A DNA stretch of 64,000 bases from Candidatus Fermentibacter sp. (GCA_030373045.1 JAUCPW010000044.1:1-64000), one strand, 5' to 3'; positions 41,390-49,493 are shown, counted from the first letter of the stretch. Made by a program: numbers and translations. Notes: generated by a model not told the origin, from the letters alone.

Positions 41390-42034
41390 ATGCCTGGTAT
41401 CATCGAGCTCTCGTTCACGGACAGGGCGGCGGCCGGCTCGGCCGAGGCCCGCAGGATGCGCAGGAGGGGCGACCTCCCCGGTGTCGTCTACGGCGGCGGG
41501 AGCGAGGCCCTCGTCACTCTCGACGCTTTCGAGTTCATGAAGAAGATCGGCTTTTCGTCCTCCGGGATGGTGGCCCTGGTCGACGCCAGGGGCGCGAAGA
41601 CCACGGCGATCATCAAGGAGGTCCAGTGGGACAGGCTGACCGACAAGCCTCTCCACATCGACTTCTACCGCGTCTCCATGGATCAGGTCGTCGAGGTCAG
41701 GGTACCCCTGCACTTCGAGGGCACACCCAAGGGCCTGCTCTTCGGCGGCGTCTTCGACCAGCTCATGCACGAGCTGCAGATCAAGGTCAAGGCTTCATCG
41801 ATCCCGTCGAAGATCAGCGTCGACGTCTCCGACCTCGACATAGGCGATTCGCTGCACGTCAGCGACCTCGTCCTCCCCGAGGGCGTCAGGGTCGACACGA
41901 CGCTGGACCTGCCCGTCGCCCACGTGGTGCCGCCCACGGTGGAGAAGGCCAAGCCTGCCGAGGAGGAGGCCCCTGCGGAGGAGGCCGCTTCAGCCGCCCC
42001 CGCGCCCGAGGACGAGAAGAAGAAGAAGGACTGA
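41390..42034 (+). CDS. rplY: 50S ribosomal protein bL25 (general stress protein Ctc type)
   Basis: 214 residues. N-terminal L25 domain (RRMRRRGDLPGVVYGGG, then IIKEVQWDRLTDKPLHIDFYRV) binds 5S rRNA; a C-terminal TL5/Ctc beta domain follows (about 95-180) and ends in an acidic/Lys tail (EDEKKKKD). Followed after 12 nt by pth, a conserved pairing. Confidence 0.95.
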   Translation: MPGIIELSFTDRAAAGSAEARRMRRRGDLPGVVYGGGSEALVTLDAFEFMKKIGFSSSGMVALVDARGAKTTAIIKEVQWDRLTDKPLHIDFYRVSMDQVVEVRVPLHFEGTPKGLLFGGVFDQLMHELQIKVKASSIPSKISVDVSDLDIGDSLHVSDLVLPEGVRVDTTLDLPVAHVVPPTVEKAKPAEEEAPAEEAASAAPAPEDEKKKKD

Positions 42035-42046
42035 CGGGGTACCGGC

Positions 42047-42631
42047 GTGCTCGGACCGCGGCTTGTCCTCTGTCTGGGCAATCCCGGGCCCGCATACTCG
42101 CTCACCTGGCATAACGCCGGCTTCTGGACCGCCGACGTGCTGGCGGCGGAAGCCGGCGTCTCCATGAAGAACGCCGGCCTTTTCTCGGCGGCGAGGCTGC
42201 CCTGCGGGCTCGAACTCGCCAAGCCCATGACCTTCATGAACGAGAGCGGCCGCGCGGCGGCCGCCCTCCTAAGGATCCACGACCTCACGCCCGACGATCT
42301 CCTGGTGGTCTGCGACGAGACCAGCCTGCCCCTCGGCAGGCTCCGCCTCCGGAAGGGGGGCTCGGCCGGGGGGCACAAGGGGCTGTCGAACATCATCTCG
42401 TGCCTGGGGACCGACTCCTTCGCGAGGCTCAGGCTGGGCATCGGGCAGGCTCCCGAAGGGGTGGACCTGGCCGACTACGTCCTGTCGAAGGTGCCCCGCA
42501 GCCAGGAGGAGGAGGCCTCGCTCATGGCCCACAGGGCCGCAGACTGCGTCATGAAGGCCTTCGATGAAGGCATCGAGGCGGCCCAGGACATCTTCAACTC
42601 TTCAGTTCCACGCAGCGGAACTGATATGTAG
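42047..42631 (+). CDS. pth: peptidyl-tRNA hydrolase
   Basis: 194 residues. It releases peptides from peptidyl-tRNA. CLGNPGPAYSLTWHNAGF contains the catalytic His; TFMNESG (Asn), CDETSLPLG (Asp) and GGSAGGHKGL are the other conserved sites. Start GTG at 42047. The gene ends 70 bp before a strong hairpin. Confidence 0.95.
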   Translation: MLGPRLVLCLGNPGPAYSLTWHNAGFWTADVLAAEAGVSMKNAGLFSAARLPCGLELAKPMTFMNESGRAAAALLRIHDLTPDDLLVVCDETSLPLGRLRLRKGGSAGGHKGLSNIISCLGTDSFARLRLGIGQAPEGVDLADYVLSKVPRSQEEEASLMAHRAADCVMKAFDEGIEAAQDIFNSSVPRSGTDM

Positions 42632-42700
42632 CCCGTCAGCAGGTTCGTGAAGCGAATCTGCGAGAGGGCGTGTTCTCCTCCGCGCAGTTCCAGGAGGAAG

Positions 42701-42723
42701 GAGGGGCCGCAGGGCGGCCCCTC
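42701..42723. terminator. hairpin terminator between convergent genes
   Basis: GAGGGGCCGC (42701-42710), loop AGG, GCGGCCCCTC (42714-42723), followed on plus by CCCTTTCTC. It serves pth and, on the other strand, the lipoprotein gene ending at 42749. Confidence 0.7.
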
Positions 42724-42748
42724 CCCTTTCTCGTATCGGAACCGCGGT

Positions 42749-44446
42749 CTACTGCTGAACGGCACCCGCCCCGCCGGCCATCGCGCCGGCCGATGTGGCC
42801 ATCATGCCGATCATCTCGGCCAGGTCGCTGCCGTCGACCGTGGACGTGCAGACGACCCCCTGGTCGGTCAGGTCGACCGTGTAGTACATCCAGGCGGAGG
42901 AGCCCGACAGCGCTTCGGAGTCGAAGCCTGCCTCGTCGCCCATCATGTCCGCGATCAGGGTCATGTAGGCCGGGAAATCCAGCCCGAAGACCACTTCCTT
43001 GTCGGAGCCGGCCGCGGAGAAGTAGGCGTCGGCGGCCTGGGTCTCCCCTGCGAAGGTGCCCCCGGCTATCCCGGCCAGAAGGCCGGGTTCGGGAGCCATC
43101 TCCATCACGAGTGCATCGCCGCACTGCGCCATCCAGACCGTGAACTCCATGGGCTCTGCCGTTCCGGTGGCGACCGGTGCGGTTCCGGCTTCGAGATGCT
43201 CCATCGCGGCGGGATCGACGGACGTGCCGTAGGTGAGGTAGGTGATGCCGTCGATGACGGTGTCGCGCGGGGCCGTGAAGGAGAGGCCGGGCATCCCCTG
43301 CATCATCTGCATGCTGAAGTCGAGCGAGTAGCCGACCCAGCCGGCGACGTCCTCCATGTCGGCTCCCTCGGGCATGTCGTAGGCGGCGGTGAAGTGCATG
43401 AACCCGTCGCTGTACATCGCGAAGGCGGTGTTCGCCGAGAGCTGGGCGGTGAAGTCGACGTACTCCTGGTTCACCTCGCCGCCCAGGGCCGTCAATATCG
43501 CGGACATGGCCGCGCGCGTGACCTCGGGGGGCATCGAGACCCTCGAAGCCCCCACGTCACCGGCGGGCAGCAGGGGCAGAAGATCGACCGCCTCGACAGG
43601 CGCGAGCAGCCCGGCCAGGCTGGAGCCGGGGACGAAGGTGGTCAGGCAGTTGACGTCTATGTTCTCGGGGCCGAAGGTAACGGTGTACTCGAGGTCCTTC
43701 GTCTCGAGGAGGAACAGGTCGATGGCGTCGAGGTAGAGCACGACCATGTTCGACATCATGGCTTCCATCGGGGCGCCGGTCATCTCGGTCTCGAGGCCGC
43801 CCAGTATCTGCGATCTATACATGTTGAGCTGGCCGGACGCCATCGGGCCCACCATCGAGACGTCCATCTTCATCCACGCCGTGGAGGGGGCCACCGTCAG
43901 GGTCGCGCCGGGAACACGGCCCTCGATCCTGTCCATCATCGTCGAGATCTCGCTGCGGGAGCCGGCGAACAGGGCGAGACCCCTGTAGGTCGCGACGAAC
44001 ACCGTCATGTCGCCGTCGGTGAATGTCTTTACGGGAACCCCGTCGATGGCTTCGACGTCGGTCCATCCCGCGCCCCATTCGGTGGTCTTCGCCCAGAAGG
44101 TCTCCGGGTCGGGGGCGGCGATGGCCCCGCCGATGGTCTGCGGGTTGATCCCGCTGGCGTAGAACACGACGGTCCCGTGCACATCCATGCCCGTCATCGC
44201 CGTCAGGGAGTCGAGGTGCGTTATGCCGGCGCCCTCGTAGATCTGCTTGGCGATCAGGTCGGGGCCTGCCAGGGGAACGCCCTGCTCGATGTAGTCGTCG
44301 ATCGTAGTGACGACGGCGGCGGGATCGGCAATGGCGCACATGACGAACGCGCTCTCCGGGAGGACGTCCAGGGGCGACGCATCCTCCTTCACGCCGCAGG
44401 ATGCGGCAAGGATCAGCAGGGTCGCGACTGCCAGCACTCTCCTCAT
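42749..44446 (-). CDS. large lipoprotein, unknown function
   Basis: 565 residues with a lipoprotein signal (MRRVLAVATLLILAASC). The mature protein is acidic, rich in Ala, Met and Thr, and looks like two similar halves of alternating helices and strands (for example PGATLTVAPSTAWMKM and GLDFPAYMTLIAD), reminiscent of DUF3352-like envelope proteins, but I cannot assign it. The ATG at 44446 has GGAGGG 4 nt upstream. It stands alone as a single gene between a terminator and a divergent leaderless promoter. Confidence 0.72.
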   Translation of the reverse strand: MRRVLAVATLLILAASCGVKEDASPLDVLPESAFVMCAIADPAAVVTTIDDYIEQGVPLAGPDLIAKQIYEGAGITHLDSLTAMTGMDVHGTVVFYASGINPQTIGGAIAAPDPETFWAKTTEWGAGWTDVEAIDGVPVKTFTDGDMTVFVATYRGLALFAGSRSEISTMMDRIEGRVPGATLTVAPSTAWMKMDVSMVGPMASGQLNMYRSQILGGLETEMTGAPMEAMMSNMVVLYLDAIDLFLLETKDLEYTVTFGPENIDVNCLTTFVPGSSLAGLLAPVEAVDLLPLLPAGDVGASRVSMPPEVTRAAMSAILTALGGEVNQEYVDFTAQLSANTAFAMYSDGFMHFTAAYDMPEGADMEDVAGWVGYSLDFSMQMMQGMPGLSFTAPRDTVIDGITYLTYGTSVDPAAMEHLEAGTAPVATGTAEPMEFTVWMAQCGDALVMEMAPEPGLLAGIAGGTFAGETQAADAYFSAAGSDKEVVFGLDFPAYMTLIADMMGDEAGFDSEALSGSSAWMYYTVDLTDQGVVCTSTVDGSDLAEMIGMMATSAGAMAGGAGAVQQ

Positions 44447-44553
44447 GCTACCCTCCAGGTGAGAGAACCGAAACTCATCGCACACAGGGCCTCGGCAGCC
44501 GGAACATCACCGTACCGGGGCCGGGGCGGGAGTCTTCATCACAGGGCGCCGGT

Positions 44554-44582
44554 TTGTCACAGGGACGAGTCAGGTATAGAAT
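44554..44582 (+). promoter_or_regulatory. promoter of exonuclease-murA operon (leaderless type)
   Basis: TTGTCA (44554-44559), a 17-bp spacer and TAGAAT (44577-44582), 6 nt before the ATG at 44589. The predicted transcription start is the A of the start codon; no Shine-Dalgarno is present. Confidence 0.7.
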
Positions 44583-44588
44583 AGACCC

Positions 44589-45404
44589 ATGTTCGGCGAC
44601 CTTGACCTCTTCTCACAGAACGAGCCCCCTCCGTCCGCCGGGGGTACTACGGGGGTGCTGTTCCTCGACACCGAAACCACCGGCGCCGATCCCTCCACGG
44701 CGGAAATATGTGAAATCGGAGCCGTGCTTGTCTCTTACAGTGGGTTGAGGCAGGTTTCGGACGAGACTCCCGAGTTCCACTCGCTCGTCAGACCCTCGGA
44801 CAGGATCCCGCCGGAGGCCTCCGCCGTCCACCACATCACCGATGCGATGGTGGCAGGAGCTCCCACCGCCGGCGAGATCGAGAGCGGAATCGCGTCATTC
44901 GCCGCGAGGGCCTCGATCGTGTGCGCCCACAACTCGCCTTTCGACCTGACCATACTTGCCAGGCAGATGCCTTCCGTATTCCGGCGCTTCGACGACGGGA
45001 ACACGGTGGATTCGCTGCGCCTGGCCAGGCATCTCTGGCCCGACATCCCATCCCACGCCCTCCAGGTCCTGCGCTACAGGTTCGGGCTGGGGGAAGGCCT
45101 CGAGGGCGATCCGCACAGGGCGCTCTTCGACGCGCACCTGGTGCGCAGGCTCGTCCACTTCGCACGGGACGGCGGTCTCCTGACCGTCAGCACGTGGGAT
45201 GAGCTTGCCGCCTTCGCCAGGTCGCCTCTCGAGGTGCTCGTGTTCAGCTTCGGCAAGTACCGCGGCAGCCTCGTCGAGGACATAGTGGTGCAGGACCCGC
45301 AGTACGTCACCTGGCTCCTGTCGCAGATGTGGGTTCCGAAGGACTATCCCGACCTCTACCACACCCTCCTCCGCAAGCTGGGCCCGGACAGGAAGGGCAA
45401 GTGA
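44589..45404 (+). CDS. DEDDh-type 3'-5' exonuclease with C-terminal ExoX-like domain
   Basis: 271 residues. Exonuclease motifs: Exo I LFLDTETTG (about 24-32), Exo II AHNSPFDL (about 116-123), Exo III HRALFDAHLV (about 179-188), the DNA polymerase III epsilon/RNase T family. The C-terminus FSFGKYRGSLVEDI ... DPQYVTWLL is the small domain also found in ExoX-type nucleases. It acts on DNA or RNA 3' ends; whether it serves as proofreading subunit is unknown. It overlaps murA by 4 nt. Confidence 0.9.
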   Translation: MFGDLDLFSQNEPPPSAGGTTGVLFLDTETTGADPSTAEICEIGAVLVSYSGLRQVSDETPEFHSLVRPSDRIPPEASAVHHITDAMVAGAPTAGEIESGIASFAARASIVCAHNSPFDLTILARQMPSVFRRFDDGNTVDSLRLARHLWPDIPSHALQVLRYRFGLGEGLEGDPHRALFDAHLVRRLVHFARDGGLLTVSTWDELAAFARSPLEVLVFSFGKYRGSLVEDIVVQDPQYVTWLLSQMWVPKDYPDLYHTLLRKLGPDRKGK

Positions 45405-46711
45405 AGGGGCCCCTCCCGCAGGATTCCTGGCTCGTCGAAGGGCCGGCCGGGCTCTCGGGCACGCTCGTGCCTTCGGGCAGCAAGAACGCTGCCCTGCCGG
45501 AGCTCGCGGCATGCCTGCTGACCGACGAACCCGTCCGGTTCGAGAACCTGCCGTCCATACGCGACGTCCATGCGATGCTCGAGCTCCTGGCTGGCCTCGG
45601 CGTCTCCGTCGAGGAGGACAGGCCGGGGCGTTCGGTGACCCTTACCGCCTCCTCGGTGGATCCCGACAGGCTCGACTTCGACAAGGCCAGGTCCATCAGG
45701 GCATCCATACTGCTGGCCGGGCCGCTGCTCGCCCGGTGCGGGAGGCTCGCGCTCCCTCCTCCCGGAGGTGACGTGATCGGGCGCAGGAGGCTCGACTCGC
45801 ACTTCATCTCGCTCGAGGCCCTCGGTGCAGAGGTGGCCATCGATGGAGGCTCCTACCGGTTCGAGGGGCGCTCGCTCCGGGGGACGGCGATGCTGCTGGA
45901 CGAGCCCTCGGTGACGGCCACCGAGAACGTGATGATGGCCGCTTCGGCGGTGTCCGGAACCACGGTGGTCTACAACGCGGCGTGCGAGCCCAACGTTCAG
46001 GACCTCGCCCTTCTGCTGACGTCCATGGGCGCGTCGATCGAGGGGGCGGGGACGAACCGGCTGGTGGTGAGGGGCCGCGGCGGCCTCCTCGGAGGGGCAT
46101 CCCACAGGGTGGCGCCCGACCACATCGAGGTCGGCAGCTTCATCGGCCTCTCGGCCTGCTGCGGGAAGGGTGTCAGGATACGCGGAGTCGATCCTTCGAT
46201 CGTCGAACCCACGATGAACGGGCTGGGGAAGCTCGGTGTGGAGATCTCTTTCGACGGAGGAGACGTCGTCGTCGACGGGAGTCACGGCCTGGAGATCGTT
46301 TCCGACAGGGGCGGCGCGATCCCCACGGTGTACGACGCCCCGTGGCCCGGCTTCTCGCCCGACCTGACGAGCACTGCGGTCGTCACGGCCACCCAGTCGC
46401 GCGGAACCGTGCTGATCTTCGAGAAGATGTTCGAGAGCAGGCTCTTCTTCGTGGACAAGCTCGTGGCGATGGGAGCCTCGATCATTCTCTGCGATCCTCA
46501 CCGTGTAGTGGTCGCCGGACCTTCCAGGCTCAGGGGAACGGATGTCTCGAGCCCGGATATAAGAGCCGGCATGGCCCTGCTCACCGCGGCGCTGTGCGCC
46601 GAGGGGCGCAGCCTGATAAGGAATGTGCATCAGATAGAGAGGGGATACGAAAACCTCGTCGAGAGGCTCCGGGCGCTCGGTGCGTCCATCGAGGCCGGGC
46701 CTCCGGCGTGA
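45401..46711 (+). CDS. murA: UDP-N-acetylglucosamine 1-carboxyvinyltransferase with Cys-to-Asp active site
   Basis: 436 residues. It adds enolpyruvate to UDP-GlcNAc, the first step of peptidoglycan precursor synthesis. Lys28-Asn29 (GSKNAALP), the PGFSPDLTS region and the Arg in DIRAGMALL are conserved. In the active-site loop, PGGDVIGRRRLDSH, Asp124 replaces the Cys that fosfomycin alkylates; the same natural change is known in mycobacterial and chlamydial MurA. The start GTG at 45401 overlaps the exonuclease stop (GTGA). Confidence 0.94.
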   Translation: MKGPLPQDSWLVEGPAGLSGTLVPSGSKNAALPELAACLLTDEPVRFENLPSIRDVHAMLELLAGLGVSVEEDRPGRSVTLTASSVDPDRLDFDKARSIRASILLAGPLLARCGRLALPPPGGDVIGRRRLDSHFISLEALGAEVAIDGGSYRFEGRSLRGTAMLLDEPSVTATENVMMAASAVSGTTVVYNAACEPNVQDLALLLTSMGASIEGAGTNRLVVRGRGGLLGGASHRVAPDHIEVGSFIGLSACCGKGVRIRGVDPSIVEPTMNGLGKLGVEISFDGGDVVVDGSHGLEIVSDRGGAIPTVYDAPWPGFSPDLTSTAVVTATQSRGTVLIFEKMFESRLFFVDKLVAMGASIILCDPHRVVVAGPSRLRGTDVSSPDIRAGMALLTAALCAEGRSLIRNVHQIERGYENLVERLRALGASIEAGPPA

Positions 46712-46725
46712 CGGGGGACATCACC

Positions 46726-47661
46726 ATGGGGAGAACCGCTCGATTCACCACTCTGTCATTGCTGGCATCCATGTCCGTCTTCGCGGTCTCCTGCGGGGAC
46801 AACCCCGAAGGGTTCGAACCCTGGCCCGATGGAGCCGAATACTACATAGGCTCCCCGGCCCCCTTCTCGGACACGGCCCTGGCCTTCAACAGGGGCGGGA
46901 ACATCCTCCTGTTCTGCTCCGACTACGCCGGAGACCCGAACATCTACGGCTACAACTACGGCGACGACCCCTCCCTCCGCACCTTCACCGACTTCGACGA
47001 GTCGAACGGGCCCAACGGGTGCTGGTCCGACACTCTCGGCGAGGAGGTCGGGAAGATCATCTACACCGCCTCGCACGACGACGGATCCACCGAGATCAGA
47101 TGGATGCAGGGCAACCTGTACGAGGTCCATCTCGTGCTCTACGACAGCCTCGAGCACAGGCACCCATCATGGAATCCCGACGCCGACAGCATGATCTGGG
47201 CCACTCTCGATGGCGGTTCATGGGGACTGTGGAGATCCGCGCTGGACAGCGTCGCGCCCGTTCCCCTCTACACGCCGGAAGGTGTCGACTGCCTAAGGCC
47301 TTCCTACTCTCCCGAGGGTGACTGGATCCTCTTCCAGAGGAACGAGGCGGGCCAGGGCGACATCTGGGCGATCCGCCCGGACGGCTCCGACGCGCACGAG
47401 GTGGTCGGCGGCCCTTCCGACGCGATCCATCCCTGCTGGGGCCAGGGCGACGGGTGGTTCACGTTCTCGTCCGACAGCACCGGGAACTACGAGATCTGGA
47501 TCGGAGAGCTGTCATCGGGGAACCTGATACAGGTGACCGAGGACGAGGCGATGGACGTCTACCCCGCCTGGAACCCCACCGGCGACTGGATTGTATTCAG
47601 CTCCGACCGCAGGGACCCCGGCGAGAGCATGGACGTCTTCTGGATCACCACCCCCCGCTAG
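46726..47661 (+). CDS. TolB-like beta-propeller lipoprotein
   Basis: 311 residues. A lipoprotein signal ends FAVSC (Cys near residue 23). The rest holds PD40/WD40-like repeats: HPSWNPDADSMIWATLDGG, RPSYSPEGDWILFQRN with DIWAIRPDGSD, HPCWGQGDGWFTFSSDS, and YPAWNPTGDWIVFSSDRR. TolB-type propellers mediate protein contacts in the periplasm. The ATG at 46726 has GGGGGA upstream; a GTG six codons earlier overlaps the murA stop and is an alternative. The stop is followed at once by a hairpin. Confidence 0.8.
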   Translation: MGRTARFTTLSLLASMSVFAVSCGDNPEGFEPWPDGAEYYIGSPAPFSDTALAFNRGGNILLFCSDYAGDPNIYGYNYGDDPSLRTFTDFDESNGPNGCWSDTLGEEVGKIIYTASHDDGSTEIRWMQGNLYEVHLVLYDSLEHRHPSWNPDADSMIWATLDGGSWGLWRSALDSVAPVPLYTPEGVDCLRPSYSPEGDWILFQRNEAGQGDIWAIRPDGSDAHEVVGGPSDAIHPCWGQGDGWFTFSSDSTGNYEIWIGELSSGNLIQVTEDEAMDVYPAWNPTGDWIVFSSDRRDPGESMDVFWITTPR

Positions 47662-47845
47662 ACGCTCATTTCCGCGTCAGCGGAAATGAAGGGCCTGACA
47701 CGCTTATCTCTGAGTCGTCGGAGATAAGCTGATCCGACAGTGGCTTGCCACTCTTCGGGATAAATGCATGGCAAGCCGCGAGAGGATCTCGGCGTACTTC
47801 GAAAGACATCCTGCACGGCGGGCAGCGAGAAGGCCCGAAGCGAAC
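47662..47845 (+). repeat. modular hairpin repeat, copy B
   Basis: hp1: TCATTTCCGC, loop GTCA, GCGGAAATGA (47666-47689). hp2: GCTTATCTCTGA, loop GTCG, TCGGAGATAAGC (47702-47729). Then TGATCCGACAG and hp3 GGCTTGCC with GGCAAGCC (47742-47777), followed by GCGAGAGGATC, GGCGGGCAGCGAGAAGG and CCCGAAGCGAAC. The order of parts equals copy A. It is nearly identical to copy C 282 bp downstream. hp1 follows the stop of the TolB-like gene by 4 nt and may serve as its terminator. Confidence 0.85.
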
Positions 47846-47940
47846 ACTCCTGCGGGCTCCCACAAGGGGAGCCGGCAGGAATACGAACGTAATAGCTAGC
47901 GTTCATGGTCTCTCGCAGTTTGCTGCGCAAACATGCTGGC
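47846..47940 (+). repeat. linker hairpins between repeat copies B and C
   Basis: Contains the nested palindrome CCTGC-GGCTCCC ... GGGAGCC-GGCAGG (about 47849-47880) and a module TCTCGCAG, stem TTTGC, TGC, GCAAA, CATGCTG (about 47921-47940). The same flanks (CTCTCGCAG and CATGCTG) enclose a different stem at 48235-48266. Confidence 0.65.
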
Positions 47941-48128
47941 GACGCCTTCATTTCCGCGTCAGCGGAAATGAAGGGCCTGACACGCTTATCTCTGAGTCGT
48001 CGGAGATAAGCTGATCCGACAGTGGCTTGCCACCCTTCGGGATAAAATGCATGGCAAGCCGCGAGAGGATCTCGGAGTACTTCGAAAGACATCCCGCACG
48101 GCGGGCAGCGAGAAGGCCCGGAGCGAAC
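47941..48128 (+). repeat. modular hairpin repeat, copy C
   Basis: Direct duplicate of copy B: 47948-48128 matches 47666-47845 except for a one-base insertion (ATAAAATG against ATAAATG) and a few substitutions. hp1, hp2 and hp3 are all preserved, and it ends with CCCGGAGCGAACTTCCTC, which is closer to copy A than copy B is. Confidence 0.85.
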
Positions 48129-48320
48129 TTCCTCAGAACCTGCCGAAGGCTGTCAATACTCCCTCGAGCCGATGATGCTGCGGCAGGATGCCGCAGGCGA
48201 AGGCCCGGATCCGCGGAGGCGGATCCGGCACGTCCTCTCGCAGGTTCCCTTCGGGAACCATGCTGCGGACTACGCATCGATTCCGCTGCGCGTAATCGAT
48301 GTGCTAAACGCGTTCTCGAG
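48129..48320 (+). repeat. further hairpins of the repeat array
   Basis: No gene seen. Four hairpins: CTGCGGCA/TGCCGCAG (48178-48196), CCGGATCCGC/GCGGATCCGG (48205-48228), GGTTCCC-TTC-GGGAACC with a UUCG-type loop (48243-48259, flanked by CTCTCGCA and ATGCTG), and CATCGATT/AATCGATG (48275-48301). Confidence 0.7.
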
Positions 48321-48332
48321 GGGGGGAAGGGG

Positions 48333-48412
48333 GAGGGGGCTCCGCGGGGAGCCCCCTCAGGGAACGATGGCAGGGCGGCCGGAGCCAGGCCCGGTGTGAA
48401 CCGGGCCTGGCT
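48333..48412 (-). terminator. tandem hairpin terminator of the lipoprotein operon
   Basis: AGCCAGGCCCGG (48383-48394), loop TGTGAA, CCGGGCCTGGCT (48401-48412) begins 8 bp past the stop of the gene ending at 48420. GAGGGGGCTCC/GGAGCCCCCTC (48333-48358) follows. No T-run, as for most terminators in this window. Confidence 0.65.
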
Positions 48413-48419
48413 GCTGGCG

Positions 48420-49493
48420 CTAGCCCTCGAAGACGATCATCGACTCGATGACCTGTACGAGCTGGAACAGGAACTCGGGGGCGAACCTGTTCAACTGGAG
48501 ACCGTAGCCCTCGCTGGTGCAGTCGAACCACGCGAAGGGGTAGATCTTCTCGTTGAAGGAGGTTGCCGCGGCCATGCCCTTGAGCTGTACCAGGTTGATG
48601 TCCTCGAGCCCCTCGCGATAGGTGCCGGCACCGAACGTGTAGGTGTCGAGCTCCCGGTCGAGGACCCAGACTGCTGCATTCGCCGTAAGGGCGCTTCCGT
48701 TGCTGCCCCTTGCGTGCTGCAGCATGATCCAGCCCGCGAGTGCGTCGTACGAGTCCTGCGAGAGCTCGGAGGGCTCGTACGCCGAGTAGTCGTAGACCAC
48801 CTCGTTGTCGGCGCAGATCCAGGTCGGGATCGTCACCTCGTCACTGATCTTGACGCCGCGGTAGTTGCCGTTGAGGTAGACCCAGGTGCCGCCCTCACCG
48901 TCGGGGACGATGCTGTCCACATCGCACGGCTGCAGGGAGAAGTTGTTCGTGGCGGAGAGGAGTGCGACTGGGATCTCGTAGTCGGTGTGGAACCTGTAGG
49001 GGATGTCGGGTTGGCCGTCGGCGGTGACGATGTCGTAGATCTCTTCACCGACCCATTCCGGCCCCATCGTACCGAGCTGCTCGAGGATCGGATCGAGGAC
49101 CTCGGGCGGGAGCTGCGGGTCGAGGCACTCGAAGACCGTCCACATGGTGTCCTGGACGAGCATCTCGTTTCTCTCGACCAGGGGCGCGAAACCGGCATCC
49201 TGCTGGATCGCCATGTAGAAGTAGTTGTCGGCTATCAGCCAGTAGTCGGCCATGTGGATCATCGCCCAGCCGGCGCCGAGATAGCCCTCGGGGTAGGTGA
49301 CGTCCAGATCTATGGCTGCCTGGAAGTTCTCCAGGGCCAGCTCGTAGTCACCGGCCTCGTAGGCGTCCCAGCCGTCCTGGCAGTACCCTGCAGGGAGCTT
49401 GGGATCTGGCAGGTCGGGGTTCTCGGGGTTGCAGCCCGCAAAGAGGGCGAGGCTGAACGCGGCCGGGAGAACCAGCGATCTCAGTATCTTCAT
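48420..49493 (-). CDS. TPR-containing lipoprotein
   Basis: 357 residues with a lipoprotein signal ending LFAGC (Cys near residue 21). Residues about 40-100 are TPR-like (AGDYELALENFQAAIDLD ... YPEGYLGAGWA). The rest is beta-rich with repeated short Asp/Tyr motifs and is not recognised. It follows the exported M30-like gene by 13 nt, so the two probably work together in the envelope. Confidence 0.75.
   Translation of the reverse strand: MKILRSLVLPAAFSLALFAGCNPENPDLPDPKLPAGYCQDGWDAYEAGDYELALENFQAAIDLDVTYPEGYLGAGWAMIHMADYWLIADNYFYMAIQQDAGFAPLVERNEMLVQDTMWTVFECLDPQLPPEVLDPILEQLGTMGPEWVGEEIYDIVTADGQPDIPYRFHTDYEIPVALLSATNNFSLQPCDVDSIVPDGEGGTWVYLNGNYRGVKISDEVTIPTWICADNEVVYDYSAYEPSELSQDSYDALAGWIMLQHARGSNGSALTANAAVWVLDRELDTYTFGAGTYREGLEDINLVQLKGMAAATSFNEKIYPFAWFDCTSEGYGLQLNRFAPEFLFQLVQVIESMIVFEG

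Noticed and set aside
47658-48092. A 144-codon minus-strand frame across repeat copies B and C with an internally repeated peptide (WQATVGSAYLRRLRDKR)
   Set aside because: The peptide repeat only reflects the duplicated hairpins read in one frame. A similar frame appears antisense to copy A. There is no plausible start signal or known domain.
47661-48130. Possible CRISPR array in the repeat-rich spacer
   Set aside because: There are only two ~180-bp copies, with palindromes inside them and no regular short repeats or spacers; no cas genes nearby.
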